From: Litoribacter ruber
GTDB lineage: Bacteria; Bacteroidota; Bacteroidia; Cytophagales; Cyclobacteriaceae
Assembly (NCBI RefSeq): GCF_018500185.1
Contig: NZ_JAHBGI010000003.1
Coordinates: 124,001 to 188,000, forward strand
Direction of reading: 5' to 3'
Length of the DNA stretch: 64,000 nt
Shown here: in pieces, positions 1-8,836 of the stretch
Layout of the letters: each line of letters begins with the position of its first letter
How positions within the stretch are numbered: the stretch's first letter is position 1
Position numbers and translations under genes: made by a program
The notes under the pieces: generated by a model
What the model saw: the letters and a program-made list of their open reading frames with translations, nothing else
Told to the model about the DNA's origin: nothing
Databases searched by the model: none

Positions 1-1809
1 CACTTTGTATGCATCAAAATTGACCGTGAGGAGCGGCCAGATCTGGACAACATCTACATGGATGCTGTGCAGGCTATGGGGCTCAATGGCGGCTGGCCCT
101 TAAATGTTTTTCTTTTGCCAAACCAAAAGCCTTTTTATGGAGGCACTTATTTTCCCAATAAAAACTTTAAGGCTTTATTGAAAAACATTACCCAGGCATT
201 TGATGAGCACTATGATAAGCTGGCTGAAAGTGCAGATGGCTTTGGGGAAACCTTGAGTAGGTTGGAAAAGGATAAATATGGGCTTTCCGATGAAACCATA
301 CAGACCACTGATGAGGTCATACACAAAGCAGCTGAAGAGATCCTAAAGCAATTTGATGGCCAATGGGGAGGTCTCTCAAGGAGCCCTAAGTTCCCCATGC
401 CCGCAATCTGGGAATTTCTGTTGAGCTACTCTAGGCTTTCCGACAATTTGGAGGTAAGAGATCAGGTATTGTTTACGCTCAAAAAAATCGGAATGGGAGG
501 CATCTATGACCATGTCGGAGGTGGATTTGCAAGATATTCGGTAGACGCCGAGTGGTTTGCCCCACATTTTGAAAAAATGCTCTACGACAACGGTCAACTT
601 TTATCCATGTATGCCAAGGCCTACCAAGCCAGTGATGACAGCTTTTTCTTGGAAAAGATCTGTGAAACCATAGCATGGCTTAAAAATGATATGCTTCAGC
701 CTGAAGGTGGCTTTAATGCTGCCATTGATGCCGACAGTGAGGGAGTAGAAGGAAAGTTCTATACTTGGAAGGCAAACGATCTGGAGGATATGCTTGGGGA
801 GGATTTTGAGTGGTTTAAAGACCTCTACAACATTAAGGATGCAGGAAACTGGGAAGAAGGCACCAACATTCTATTTCAAACCCAGGAATACGACCAAATT
901 TCTCAGAAGTATGGCTTTACGGAAACAGACCTACATACCAAATTGAAGGGGATAAAGCATAAACTTTTCACACATCGTCAAAACAGGGTAAAACCAGGCT
1001 TGGATGACAAGATTTTGACCGGCTGGAATGCGTTAACCATTACTGGGCTTGTTGATTGCTATTTCGCCTGTGGAAAAGAGGAGTATAGAAATTTGGCTCT
1101 TAATGCGGCTAATTTCATCGCAGACAAATTATACACCGACAAAAAACTCTATAGAGTTTACAAAGAAGGGACCGCCTACAACAACGCCTTCCTGGAAGAT
1201 TACGCCACAACAATAGAGGCAAACATCAAAGTTTATCAAATGACGGGGGATATAAAATGGATTGAATTAAGCCGTGAGATGACTGCAGTGGTTATGGATG
1301 AATTTCTTGACCAGAAGGAACCCCTATTCTTTTTCAACAATCCAAAATCGGAAAAACTTATTGCCAATAAAAAAGAGCTTTTCGATAATGTAATCCCATC
1401 AAGCAATTCCAAAATGGCCAGAAATCTTCATTTCTTAGGTCTGTATTATTACAATGAGGAATATCTGGACCTTTCCAAAAAGATGCTGGGAATGGTGCAA
1501 AAGCTTATCCTATCTGATCCCGCTTTTATGGCCCATTGGGCTCAACATTACATGGAGATGCATTTGCCTACAGGCGAGATAGCTATAATGGGCCCAAGTG
1601 CCAAGAAGCAAGCGGAAAGGCTTGCCAAATCACTCCACCCTAATGTTGTTTTCAGTTTCTCAAAAGTGGAATCTTCCACTCCCCCACTCTTGGAAGGCAA
1701 AACTGTCCCAGAAACAGGTTCACGTTTTTATGTCTGCTTTAATAAGACCTGCAAACAGCCTGTAGAAACAGTAGAAGAGGCCTTGAAACAATTACCTAAG
1801 CTGAATTAA
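1..1809 (+). CDS. DUF255 / thioredoxin-domain protein (YyaL/SPATA20 family), 5' truncated
   Basis: The reading frame is open from the first base, so the gene starts before the window and about 602 residues are visible. The first visible residues, HFVCIKIDREERPDLDNIYM, match the DUF255 thioredoxin-like domain of the YyaL/SPATA20 family; the usual Cys-containing stretch lies just upstream and is not seen. The rest is a long alpha/alpha-barrel-like region with signatures such as GGIYDHVGGGFARYSVD, HFEKMLYDNGQL and LDDKILTGWNAL, typical of this family. The biochemical function is not established; the thioredoxin plus six-hairpin glycosidase-like fold is known, the substrate is not. It abuts priA with no spacing (TAA followed directly by ATG), so the two are probably co-transcribed. 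Confidence 0.9.
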   Translation, partial: HFVCIKIDREERPDLDNIYMDAVQAMGLNGGWPLNVFLLPNQKPFYGGTYFPNKNFKALLKNITQAFDEHYDKLAESADGFGETLSRLEKDKYGLSDETIQTTDEVIHKAAEEILKQFDGQWGGLSRSPKFPMPAIWEFLLSYSRLSDNLEVRDQVLFTLKKIGMGGIYDHVGGGFARYSVDAEWFAPHFEKMLYDNGQLLSMYAKAYQASDDSFFLEKICETIAWLKNDMLQPEGGFNAAIDADSEGVEGKFYTWKANDLEDMLGEDFEWFKDLYNIKDAGNWEEGTNILFQTQEYDQISQKYGFTETDLHTKLKGIKHKLFTHRQNRVKPGLDDKILTGWNALTITGLVDCYFACGKEEYRNLALNAANFIADKLYTDKKLYRVYKEGTAYNNAFLEDYATTIEANIKVYQMTGDIKWIELSREMTAVVMDEFLDQKEPLFFFNNPKSEKLIANKKELFDNVIPSSNSKMARNLHFLGLYYYNEEYLDLSKKMLGMVQKLILSDPAFMAHWAQHYMEMHLPTGEIAIMGPSAKKQAERLAKSLHPNVVFSFSKVESSTPPLLEGKTVPETGSRFYVCFNKTCKQPVETVEEALKQLPKLN

Positions 1810-4329
1810 ATGTTTGAGAACACCTTATTCGACAATTCTGAATCGGCCCAAGGTGGCCATTTTGCGGATGTAATCCTTCCGGTCCCGATTCCCAAAATGT
1901 TTACCTATAAAATCCAAAAAGAGCTCTTGGCTGAAATTCAAATTGGCCAGCGCGTGATGGTGCATTTCGGGAAAAGAAAAGTGTTGACGGGCATCATTGG
2001 CAGGGTGCATCAAAAACCCCCAAAGGAATATGAGGCCAAACCCCTATTGGAACTTTTGGATAGCAACCCTACCGTCAATCCGCTCCAGATCAAGTTTTGG
2101 ACCTGGATGTCTGAATACTACTGTTGCCATATAGGGGAGGTGATGAATGCCGCACTGCCATCTGGGCTCAAATTAAGCAGTGAAAGTAAAATCCAGCTCA
2201 ACCCCAATTTTGACCCTTACGAAACCAAATACCCCATGGATCCTAGGGAACAGGTCATTTTGGATCAATTGGAAACTAAGGATGAGCTTAGTTACGAGGA
2301 ATGTGGGAAGCTCCTGCAGCTAAAATCAGCTCACCATATCATCAAAAGCCTTGTGGCCAAAGAGGCTGTGCTGATTTTTGACCAAGTAAAGGAGAAATTC
2401 TCCCCCAAGATAGAAAACAGGATAAGGTTACATGGGAAATTCATTGAAGAAAAAGCGGCCTTGGAAGGGCTTTTCGAGCTCCTTTCCAAAAAAGCCAAGC
2501 AGGAAGAATTGCTCCTGCGTTATCTTCAAATGGTGCCCATTTATCAAAAACCTGAATTGAATGAGGCTGGGGTAGATAAAAAACTCCTGTTGGAAACAGG
2601 GTCTTCTCCTAGCACTGTCAAAACAATGGTCAAAAACGGGGTGTTTGAGGAATTTAAAAAGGTGATCAGCAGATTTGATGGACTTCAGGTGGATGAGCCA
2701 AAGCTGGTGGAATTATCCGATGCGCAGGACCAATCTATGCAAGCCATCAAGGCCCATTTTGAAGAAAAGCAGACCGTGCTGCTCCATGGAATCACCGGCA
2801 GCGGGAAAACTGAGATTTACATAAAGTTGATAGAAGAAGTGCTTGACAGTGGTTCTCAGGTTTTATTTTTATTACCTGAAATTGCACTTACCACCCAGAT
2901 TGTTAATAGACTACAAAAAGTTTTTGGAAGCAAAATGGGCGTCTTCCACTCCAAATATTCCGACAATGAACGCGTGGAAGTATGGCAGGGCGTGCTGAGC
3001 GGTCGTTTTCCATTGGTGGTTGGGGTGCGCTCTTCCATCTTTTTGCCTTTTGACAGCCTCGGACTTATCATTGTGGATGAGGAACACGAGACCAGCTACA
3101 AGCAATTTGACCCGGCACCGCGATTTCATGCTCGAGATGCCGCCATTATGTTGGGCTACCTGCATCAAGCCAAGGTACTATTGGGCAGCGCTACGCCTTC
3201 ATTTGAGTCCTACTACAATGCCCGCCAACAAAAATATGGTTTGGTGGAAATGGCCCATAGGTATGGAAATGCCCAGTTGCCTGATTTTGTCTTGTCGGAT
3301 ATTTTGAGTGACAAGAAAAAAAATTTACTCAAACTTGACACCACGCGACAGCTTAGGGAAAAGATACAGGCCGCTCTCAACAATCAGGAACAGGTCATCA
3401 TCTTTCAAAACCGCCGAGGCTACGCTCCTTTTGTGAATTGCGAGGAATGCGGCTGGATTCCCGAATGTGAGCATTGTGATGTGAGCCTCACCTATCACCA
3501 GTTTGGCGAGGAAATGCGGTGTCATTACTGTGGATTTAAGGAAAAGCTTCCCAAAAAATGTGAAGCCTGCGGCAGTGTATCCATTACCACGGTGGGGCAA
3601 GGTACCGAGCGCATAGAGGAAAATTTGTCCATGCTTTTTCCAGAAGCCAGAATCGCTAGAATGGACATGGACACCACCCGCAGCAAATATGGGTTTCAAA
3701 AACTCCTGGAAAATTTCGGTCAAGGCAATATTGACATCTTGGTGGGCACCCAAATGGTTACCAAGGGACTGGACTTTGACAAGGTGACTGTAGTGGGCAT
3801 CGTGGATGCTGACAGAATACTCTATTTCCCGGATTACCGTGCCGGAGAAAGAGCCTTCCAACAAATTACCCAAGTGGCCGGCAGGGCCGGGCGGAGAGAA
3901 AAAACCGGTTCGGTGATCATCCAAACCCGCCAACCTGATAATCCTATCTACCAATCAATCATCAAGGGGGACTACCGGAATTTTTACCTGCAGGAAATGG
4001 GGGAGAGAAAAAATTTCTTCTATCCCCCATTCATTAAGGCCATTAAAATAAGTGTAAAGCACAAAGACCATAACATTGCCGAGCGTGGAGCCAAACATCT
4101 AGTCAATCTGCTGAACAGCATAGAAGTCAAAAAGATAATTCTCGGTCCGGAAAAAGCGCTGATAGGCAAGATCAAAAACCTCTACATTTTTGAAATCTTG
4201 GTCAAGCTCGACAAGTCCCACCAAGTCCCCGCCTACTTCAAGCAGGAATTAATGCGACAAATAGAGGAACTTCAAGGAGACAAGACCTTCCGGTCGACCA
4301 GATTTGTGGTGGATGTGGATCCGGGGTAA
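1810..4329 (+). CDS. priA: Primosomal protein N' (replication restart helicase PriA)
   Basis: 839 residues. PriA is a superfamily 2 3'-5' DNA helicase that recognises abandoned replication forks and reloads the replicative helicase. The N-terminal DNA-binding region (about 1-200, with FADVILPVPIPKMFTYKI) is followed by Walker A GITGSGKT near residues 327-334, a DEEH box near 423-426, and a cysteine-rich zinc-binding insertion at about 544-587 (CEECGWIPECEHCD, CHYCG, CEACGS) that is diagnostic of PriA. The C-terminal helicase lobe contains GTQMVTKGLDFDKVTVVG and QVAGRAGR. Length is normal for a Bacteroidota PriA. The ATG follows the DUF255 stop codon directly. Confidence 0.97.
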   Translation: MFENTLFDNSESAQGGHFADVILPVPIPKMFTYKIQKELLAEIQIGQRVMVHFGKRKVLTGIIGRVHQKPPKEYEAKPLLELLDSNPTVNPLQIKFWTWMSEYYCCHIGEVMNAALPSGLKLSSESKIQLNPNFDPYETKYPMDPREQVILDQLETKDELSYEECGKLLQLKSAHHIIKSLVAKEAVLIFDQVKEKFSPKIENRIRLHGKFIEEKAALEGLFELLSKKAKQEELLLRYLQMVPIYQKPELNEAGVDKKLLLETGSSPSTVKTMVKNGVFEEFKKVISRFDGLQVDEPKLVELSDAQDQSMQAIKAHFEEKQTVLLHGITGSGKTEIYIKLIEEVLDSGSQVLFLLPEIALTTQIVNRLQKVFGSKMGVFHSKYSDNERVEVWQGVLSGRFPLVVGVRSSIFLPFDSLGLIIVDEEHETSYKQFDPAPRFHARDAAIMLGYLHQAKVLLGSATPSFESYYNARQQKYGLVEMAHRYGNAQLPDFVLSDILSDKKKNLLKLDTTRQLREKIQAALNNQEQVIIFQNRRGYAPFVNCEECGWIPECEHCDVSLTYHQFGEEMRCHYCGFKEKLPKKCEACGSVSITTVGQGTERIEENLSMLFPEARIARMDMDTTRSKYGFQKLLENFGQGNIDILVGTQMVTKGLDFDKVTVVGIVDADRILYFPDYRAGERAFQQITQVAGRAGRREKTGSVIIQTRQPDNPIYQSIIKGDYRNFYLQEMGERKNFFYPPFIKAIKISVKHKDHNIAERGAKHLVNLLNSIEVKKIILGPEKALIGKIKNLYIFEILVKLDKSHQVPAYFKQELMRQIEELQGDKTFRSTRFVVDVDPG

Positions 4330-4541
4330 GATACTAATGCGTTTAACCATGCCCCTCTCCAGCCAAAATATTTCCTCAGCATATTCTTATAACAAAAAAT
4401 TAAAGTATTTTACACTTGGCAGAATGCTTATTGGTCAATGGTTTTTTTATAACTTTAAGCTTTAGAACCTATTTGTTAACCCGCATCATTGCCAGTAAGC
4501 TCCAACGGTGAAGGGAAGAGGGACTAATGAGGACTCTTTCG

Positions 4542-4555
4542 GTCTTCGGTCTTCC
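4542..4555 (+). repeat. Short intergenic repeat, copy 1 (GTCTTCGGTCTTCC)
   Basis: The 14 bases GTCTTCGGTCTTCC contain two tandem GTCTTC(G) units and occur again at 52232-52245, also between genes. This copy lies in the 292-base gap between priA and mgsA, where I see no gene and no convincing terminator. The repeat is seen directly; whether it belongs to a larger genomic family cannot be judged here. Confidence 0.5.
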
Positions 4556-4621
4556 ATCTCCGGTCCATGAATATGCGCACTAGCATCGATAGAGGTAAAC
4601 TAAACCTATTACTCACTCTCT

Positions 4622-4999
4622 ATGAAAATTGCCCTGATTGCCCACGATGGCAAGAAAGCCGATATGGTTCATTTTCTTAGCGGCTTTAAGCAAAAGTTGA
4701 AAAGTTCAAACGTTCAGTTGGTCGCCACAGGCACCACAGGACTTCACATAGAAAAAGCCGGATTTGAAGTTACCCGAGTTCTTTCGGGACCTTTGGGAGG
4801 CGATGCACAAATTGCCGCCATGGCTGCCCAAAAAGAGCTCGACATGGTCGTGTTCTTCAGGGACCCACTGGACAAACACCCTCATGAACCGGATGTACAG
4901 ATGTTGATGCGCATATGTGACGTACACCATATACCCCTGGCCACCAACCTGGCGTCTGCAGAATTAATGTTTAAACACCTGAACACAATTTCGAAATAA
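4622..4999 (+). CDS. mgsA: Methylglyoxal synthase
   Basis: 125 residues. Converts dihydroxyacetone phosphate to methylglyoxal and phosphate, a glycolytic overflow bypass that relieves sugar-phosphate stress. Family signatures are LVATGTTG (34-40), [12 protein letters not shown] (55-66) and [14 protein letters not shown] (78-91). By comparison with the E. coli enzyme, Asp61, Asp81 and Asp91 would be the active-site carboxylates and His88 the active-site histidine. It is slightly shorter than the E. coli protein at the N terminus, as usual outside Proteobacteria. It sits one base upstream of pfkA, so the two are almost certainly one operon linking DHAP overflow to the upstream glycolytic step. 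Confidence 0.95.
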   Translation: MKIALIAHDGKKADMVHFLSGFKQKLKSSNVQLVATGTTGLHIEKAGFEVTRVLSGPLGGDAQIAAMAAQKELDMVVFFRDPLDKHPHEPDVQMLMRICDVHHIPLATNLASAELMFKHLNTISK

Positions 5000-5000
5000 A

Positions 5001-5987
5001 ATGGCAAACAAAACGATCACACGCATTGGTGTGCTCACTTCGGGAGGCGATGCACCCGGAATGAACGCCGCCATCAGAGCTGTCGTAAGATCGGCTAAAT
5101 ACTACAATTTGGAGGTCTTTGGGATTTTCCGAGGCTATGAAGGATTGATACAAAATGACATCAAAAAACTCGAAAATAGGGATGTGGCCTACATTCTTGA
5201 AAGAGGAGGCACGTTTCTCAAGTCTGCCAGAAGCCAGGAGTTTAGGACTCCGGAAGGCCGACAAACTGCCTATGACAACTTGAAATCCCATGGCATTGAT
5301 GCTCTGGTAGTCATTGGTGGTGATGGATCACTTACGGGTGCGCACCTGTTTTATAAAGAATTTGGAATCCCGTCCATAGGCCTTCCGGGCACCATCGATA
5401 ATGATCTTTCCGGGACTGACAGTACCATAGGTTTTGATACGGCTTGCAATACGGCCATAGAAGCAATCGATAAGATTAGGGATACGGCAAGTTCACACGA
5501 CCGCCTTTTCTTTGTAGAGGTGATGGGACGAGATGCAGGTTTTATTGCAGTGAATGCCGGAATTGGAAGTGGCGCTGCTGCTACTTTGATCCCTGAGCGA
5601 AAAATGCCGGTGGAAAACCTTATTGAAAGGCTAAAATCCAGGGCAAAAGCCAAAAAGCAATCCAATATCGTAATCGTGGCGGAAGGCGGAAAGAGCGGTG
5701 GAGCATTGGAGATTTCCAAGAAGGTGAAAAAGTTCTTGCCAACATACGACATCAGGGTTACCATTTTGGGCCATCTTCAAAGAGGAGGGTCTCCATCATC
5801 CTTCGATCGTTTGTTGGCTAGTAAGCTTGGCGTTGCCGCCGTAGAGGGGTTGATACATGGAAAAGAAGACGTGATGGCGGGAATTATAAACAACAAGATC
5901 GTTTATACCCCAATTAAGCGTGCCATTGTGGATGACAAGGAGGTTGATGAGGATGACTTTCGAGTTGCAAAGATTCTTTCACAATGA
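5001..5987 (+). CDS. pfkA: ATP-dependent 6-phosphofructokinase
   Basis: 328 residues. Phosphorylates fructose 6-phosphate to fructose 1,6-bisphosphate in glycolysis. Diagnostic motifs in order: TSGGDAPGMNAAIR (13-26), VIGGDGSLTGAH, PGTIDNDLSGTDSTIGFDTA with the catalytic Asp of TIDND, MGRDAGFIA, and ILGHLQRGGSPSSFDR near the allosteric interface. The GGDGS motif, rather than GGDDT, points to the ATP-dependent rather than PPi-dependent type. It starts one base after the mgsA stop and is followed by a strong terminator. Confidence 0.97.
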   Translation: MANKTITRIGVLTSGGDAPGMNAAIRAVVRSAKYYNLEVFGIFRGYEGLIQNDIKKLENRDVAYILERGGTFLKSARSQEFRTPEGRQTAYDNLKSHGIDALVVIGGDGSLTGAHLFYKEFGIPSIGLPGTIDNDLSGTDSTIGFDTACNTAIEAIDKIRDTASSHDRLFFVEVMGRDAGFIAVNAGIGSGAAATLIPERKMPVENLIERLKSRAKAKKQSNIVIVAEGGKSGGALEISKKVKKFLPTYDIRVTILGHLQRGGSPSSFDRLLASKLGVAAVEGLIHGKEDVMAGIINNKIVYTPIKRAIVDDKEVDEDDFRVAKILSQ

Positions 5988-5996
5988 TCTTAACCT

Positions 5997-6037
5997 AAAC
6001 AAAAAAGGCCAGACTAAACATCTGGCCTTTTTTGTTT
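5997..6037. terminator. Strong bidirectional intrinsic terminator between pfkA and the polysaccharide cluster
   Basis: A perfect 17-bp inverted repeat (arms 5997-6013 and 6021-6037, core GGCCAGA/TCTGGCC) surrounds a 7-base loop and is flanked by A and T runs on both sides. It lies between the convergent pfkA stop and the stop of the last polysaccharide gene, so it can serve both. Confidence 0.9.
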
Positions 6038-6049
6038 CTCTCTTAACTA

Positions 6050-6994
6050 TCAACTTACGGTTTTAATCCGGTAATTGATTCTTGCCAAGATGTAAAAAAA
6101 GAAGATTGTGCACAATACAAGCGTAAATAATATTGCGCTCATATTAGCCATACCGATTCCATAAATCAGTAGGAAATTGAGAGATAATTGTGCCAAGGCG
6201 TAACAGAAGGAGACCCTAATATGACTTTTGCCGTGCTCATTTGCCAGCTGTTGGTACAGGTGTGAGCGATGTGGTTTAAGAATGTTTTCCCTTTTCAGTA
6301 ATCTTATAAAGATAGTAATTATGGCATCCACTCCATAAATGGCAAAAAACAATAAATAGTAAATGTTATCAGTTGCCACAATTGTATGAAGCATAAAGTA
6401 GCCGAGGATAATTGCGAGACTTATGCTTCCCACATCCCCCAGAAAAGCAACAGCTTTTTGGCGTAAGTTGAAAAATGAAAAAACAAGACAAGCCAGCCCC
6501 AGGATGGCAAAGGTCTCATGATAAATATAATTGGCTTCAATTACACTGAAGGAAATCAAAGCTACCAAACAGTACAGTACGGATATTCCATTAATCCCAT
6601 CCATGAAATTGTAGGCATTGATCCATCCAAAAAACAACACCGCGCAAATCAATACATAATACCACTCCAGGTAAAGAACTTCCAGATCATAAAAGAGATA
6701 AAGTGTTCCAGCAATTTGAGCTACAGCCCTCGGCAGTTGACTCAAAGAAAACATGTCGTCAAGAAAGCTAATCGCGGCTACCAAAAGGACCACCAAAACC
6801 AAGCTGGAATTGATTTCACCAAAGTAATATGGCAGGAATAATGCTATCGGGAAGATGACTCCCCCTCCCCTTACTGTAGCATATTTATGGGAAGACCGGT
6901 CTGTTGGTAAATCTACTATCCTAAAGCTTTTGGCTAACTGAATGTAGAGGATTTCTGTGGCTAAAAGAGCGCATATGGCAAAAAGATAATACAT
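6050..6994 (-). CDS. Initiating phosphoglycosyltransferase, MraY/WecA/WbpL family (GT4-type, polytopic)
   Basis: 314 residues, about ten membrane segments. Family members transfer a HexNAc-1-phosphate to undecaprenyl phosphate, the first step of a lipid-linked glycan. Seen: DLPTDRSSHKYATVRGGG (28-45), the DD pair at 79-80, NFMDGINGIS (129-138), FLGDVGSIS (204-212) and a basic HR-S-HLYQQL loop near the C terminus, all typical of WbpL/WecA/RfbV-like enzymes. It is the last gene of the cluster and overlaps the preceding epimerase gene by 34 bases, the same pairing as wbpV-wbpL and wreQ-wreU. This suggests the initiating sugar is a 6-deoxy-HexNAc (inference). No WcaJ/WbaP-type transferase was seen, so this is the likely starter enzyme. 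Confidence 0.88.
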   Translation of the reverse strand: MYYLFAICALLATEILYIQLAKSFRIVDLPTDRSSHKYATVRGGGVIFPIALFLPYYFGEINSSLVLVVLLVAAISFLDDMFSLSQLPRAVAQIAGTLYLFYDLEVLYLEWYYVLICAVLFFGWINAYNFMDGINGISVLYCLVALISFSVIEANYIYHETFAILGLACLVFSFFNLRQKAVAFLGDVGSISLAIILGYFMLHTIVATDNIYYLLFFAIYGVDAIITIFIRLLKRENILKPHRSHLYQQLANEHGKSHIRVSFCYALAQLSLNFLLIYGIGMANMSAILFTLVLCTIFFFYILARINYRIKTVS

Positions 6995-7926
6995 AGCTTT
7001 TGAAAAGATTTAAAAGTTTGAAAAAGTCCTTGTTTGCTGGACACGGGGAGTTCGACAAGTAGTGAGCGGGTCAGTTTTGAATTAGAAACGACATAGTTTT
7101 CTGTCAGCTTCTTGAGCCTTTCTGAATTGATGGGAAGGCGTAAATAATCACCTACTTTAGCAATACCCCGAATAATTGGTTTGGGAACATGTAAAATCCT
7201 AGCCCTTTTTCCTGTGGAATCGCCCATGATTTCAATCAAATCCCTGGTACTCAACGGGATGTCATCTGAGATATGGTATATTCCTGTGGCAATGGGCTTG
7301 GCAATAACCTGCATGATAATAAAGCAAAGGTTTTCGATACTGAGAAATGATCGGAAATTTGAAAATGCCCCTAATGGATATGGTATGCCTCTGGAAATAA
7401 AAGAATACAATAGGTTTAAATTCCCCTTATTTTCAGGACCGTGGATCATACATGGCCGGAGGATAATTGCTTTCCTATCAGAAGGGCAATTTTCAAGGAT
7501 ATATTGCTCAGCTTTTAATTTTGACAGCCCATATGCCGAAAGCGGATTGGGTTCAATTTCTTCAGTAAGGGCAGTTTCAATAGAATCCCTAACCGCTTTT
7601 ACGGAGCTTATATAAATAAAGGTTTCTGCCTGAGAATCTTGAAGAAACTTATCAAAAACTTTCTTGGTCAGCTTTAAATTGACCTCAAAGTATTCCTCTG
7701 GACTTGATGCATTGTGTACATCATGGGCTTTCCCAGCTAAGTGGATATAGTGGTTAAATTGATGATTGTTATCAGAGAAAAATTCTGAAAACGTAAAATA
7801 ATTTGGATTTGGAAAAGCTGGTGACCTATTAACCTCCGTAATGTCAAAACCTTTATCCAGTTGAAAATACTTGACCAGATTTTTACCTACAAAACCAGAG
7901 GAGCCCGTAATTAAAACAGAAGCCAT
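6961..7926 (-). CDS. NAD-dependent epimerase/dehydratase (WbpV/WreQ-like sugar-nucleotide reductase or epimerase)
   Basis: 321 residues, extended short-chain dehydrogenase. The Rossmann motif TGSSGFVG lies at 7-14, ISSVKAVRD at about 106-114 supplies the catalytic Ser, and Tyr132-x3-Lys136 (YGLSK) is the catalytic pair. LRPCMIHGPENKGNL follows as in UDP-sugar epimerases. Its 3' end overlaps the initiating transferase gene, and in Pseudomonas and Rhizobium the equivalent neighbour makes UDP-FucNAc/QuiNAc from a 4-keto intermediate for that transferase. That role is inferred from context; the required 4,6-dehydratase is not in the window. The alternative is a plain UDP-GlcNAc or UDP-Glc 4-epimerase. 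Confidence 0.8.
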   Translation of the reverse strand: MASVLITGSSGFVGKNLVKYFQLDKGFDITEVNRSPAFPNPNYFTFSEFFSDNNHQFNHYIHLAGKAHDVHNASSPEEYFEVNLKLTKKVFDKFLQDSQAETFIYISSVKAVRDSIETALTEEIEPNPLSAYGLSKLKAEQYILENCPSDRKAIILRPCMIHGPENKGNLNLLYSFISRGIPYPLGAFSNFRSFLSIENLCFIIMQVIAKPIATGIYHISDDIPLSTRDLIEIMGDSTGKRARILHVPKPIIRGIAKVGDYLRLPINSERLKKLTENYVVSNSKLTRSLLVELPVSSKQGLFQTFKSFQKLCIIFLPYALF

Positions 7927-7942
7927 AAAAAAAAATTAAGGT

Positions 7943-8836
7943 TTATAAAAGATGTGAATCCAAATAATCGATTATTTCAGCATCCACGTTGCAGTCAAAT
8001 TTGCGGGCAAAAAGATGTTCAGTTGTCCGTATGTTTTCACGGTCTTTATAATTCAATACAGCTCCAGGCCTGTCCCATTCCAAAAAATGAAGTGTAGTGT
8101 TTATCAATTCCGCTTGCTGGGGATAGTTGCCCATGATGGTTTGAAACAAAAACTCGTCAGAAACCATCACATATTTAAAGAAGTTGAAAAAATCAGGATG
8201 GCTTTGAATGATGTCATAAACATATCGGACATGTTTACTATGTAAGGTCCAAAATTGAGCACCACCATACGGTTTGAAACCTGATGGAAACTTCCTTTTT
8301 GGAATTACTTTGCCAATCGTACTTTTAAATAGTTTAGACAACCTAGGTCTAGAACTAAATAGGTTATTTGGGAATCCGTATCGCTGCTTGTCGGTAATGA
8401 TATACCAATTAGTTAACCGTTCCAATCCCCCATTGTGATTCGTCCAAATCGGGTTTGGCAAAGAATTAAAGTTTATAAATGACTTACCTTCATGTGCTTT
8501 TAAGTAATCAAATATTAATCCATTGCTTTTGATTGGATAATCCTGACCACTCATCAAGCAGAGGTAATCACAGGCAATGTTATTTTCAACGCAAAATTTT
8601 ATACCTTCATAAGTTGCCTTCACTATTCCGAATCCAGCCCAATTGCAAGTATGTCTTTTTAAAAAATCAACATTACCATTTGAGGCCAGGGCGTTATGAA
8701 TATAATGATATTCATAACGCCCAACTTTTTTATCCAAATGTATCAGAAAATGGGTATGCTCGGTATTCAATTTATTTACTAACCTGATCAATTGATCTGG
8801 ATACCTATGTGCCAATATGAGGTAAACAATTTTCAT
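7943..8836 (-). CDS. Core-2/I-branching-type beta-1,6-N-acetylglucosaminyltransferase-like protein (GT14)
   Basis: 297 residues. The N terminus MKIVYLILAHRYPDQLIRLV, followed by THFLIHLDKK and CLMSGQDYPIKS, is the hallmark of bacterial GT14-like enzymes; YGGAQFWTLHSKHVRYV and VSDEFLFQTIMGN follow. It probably adds a branching GlcNAc or xylose-like residue to the repeat unit (specificity is inference). The start overlaps the upstream GT2 stop by 4 bases (ATGA), indicating translational coupling. The early part of the coding sequence carries a perfect 15-bp hairpin at 8689-8722 (separate entry). Confidence 0.85.
   Translation of the reverse strand: MKIVYLILAHRYPDQLIRLVNKLNTEHTHFLIHLDKKVGRYEYHYIHNALASNGNVDFLKRHTCNWAGFGIVKATYEGIKFCVENNIACDYLCLMSGQDYPIKSNGLIFDYLKAHEGKSFINFNSLPNPIWTNHNGGLERLTNWYIITDKQRYGFPNNLFSSRPRLSKLFKSTIGKVIPKRKFPSGFKPYGGAQFWTLHSKHVRYVYDIIQSHPDFFNFFKYVMVSDEFLFQTIMGNYPQQAELINTTLHFLEWDRPGAVLNYKDRENIRTTEHLFARKFDCNVDAEIIDYLDSHLL
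8689..8722. repeat. Perfect 15-bp inverted repeat inside the GT14 gene
   Basis: Arms at 8689-8703 and 8708-8722 are perfectly complementary (GGGCGTTATGAATAT) around a 4-base loop. The repeat encodes residues around Arg-Tyr-Glu-Tyr-His-Tyr-Ile-His-Asn of the GT14 protein. Read on the plus strand it is followed at once by AA-C and a six-T run, so it looks like an intrinsic terminator for antisense transcription. In the sense mRNA it would be a strong hairpin about 40 codons into the gene. Confidence 0.7.

Noticed and set aside
3325-3954. 209-codon open frame on the minus strand inside priA
   Set aside because: It is fully antisense to conserved helicase and zinc-binding motifs and has no recognisable domain or ribosome-binding site.
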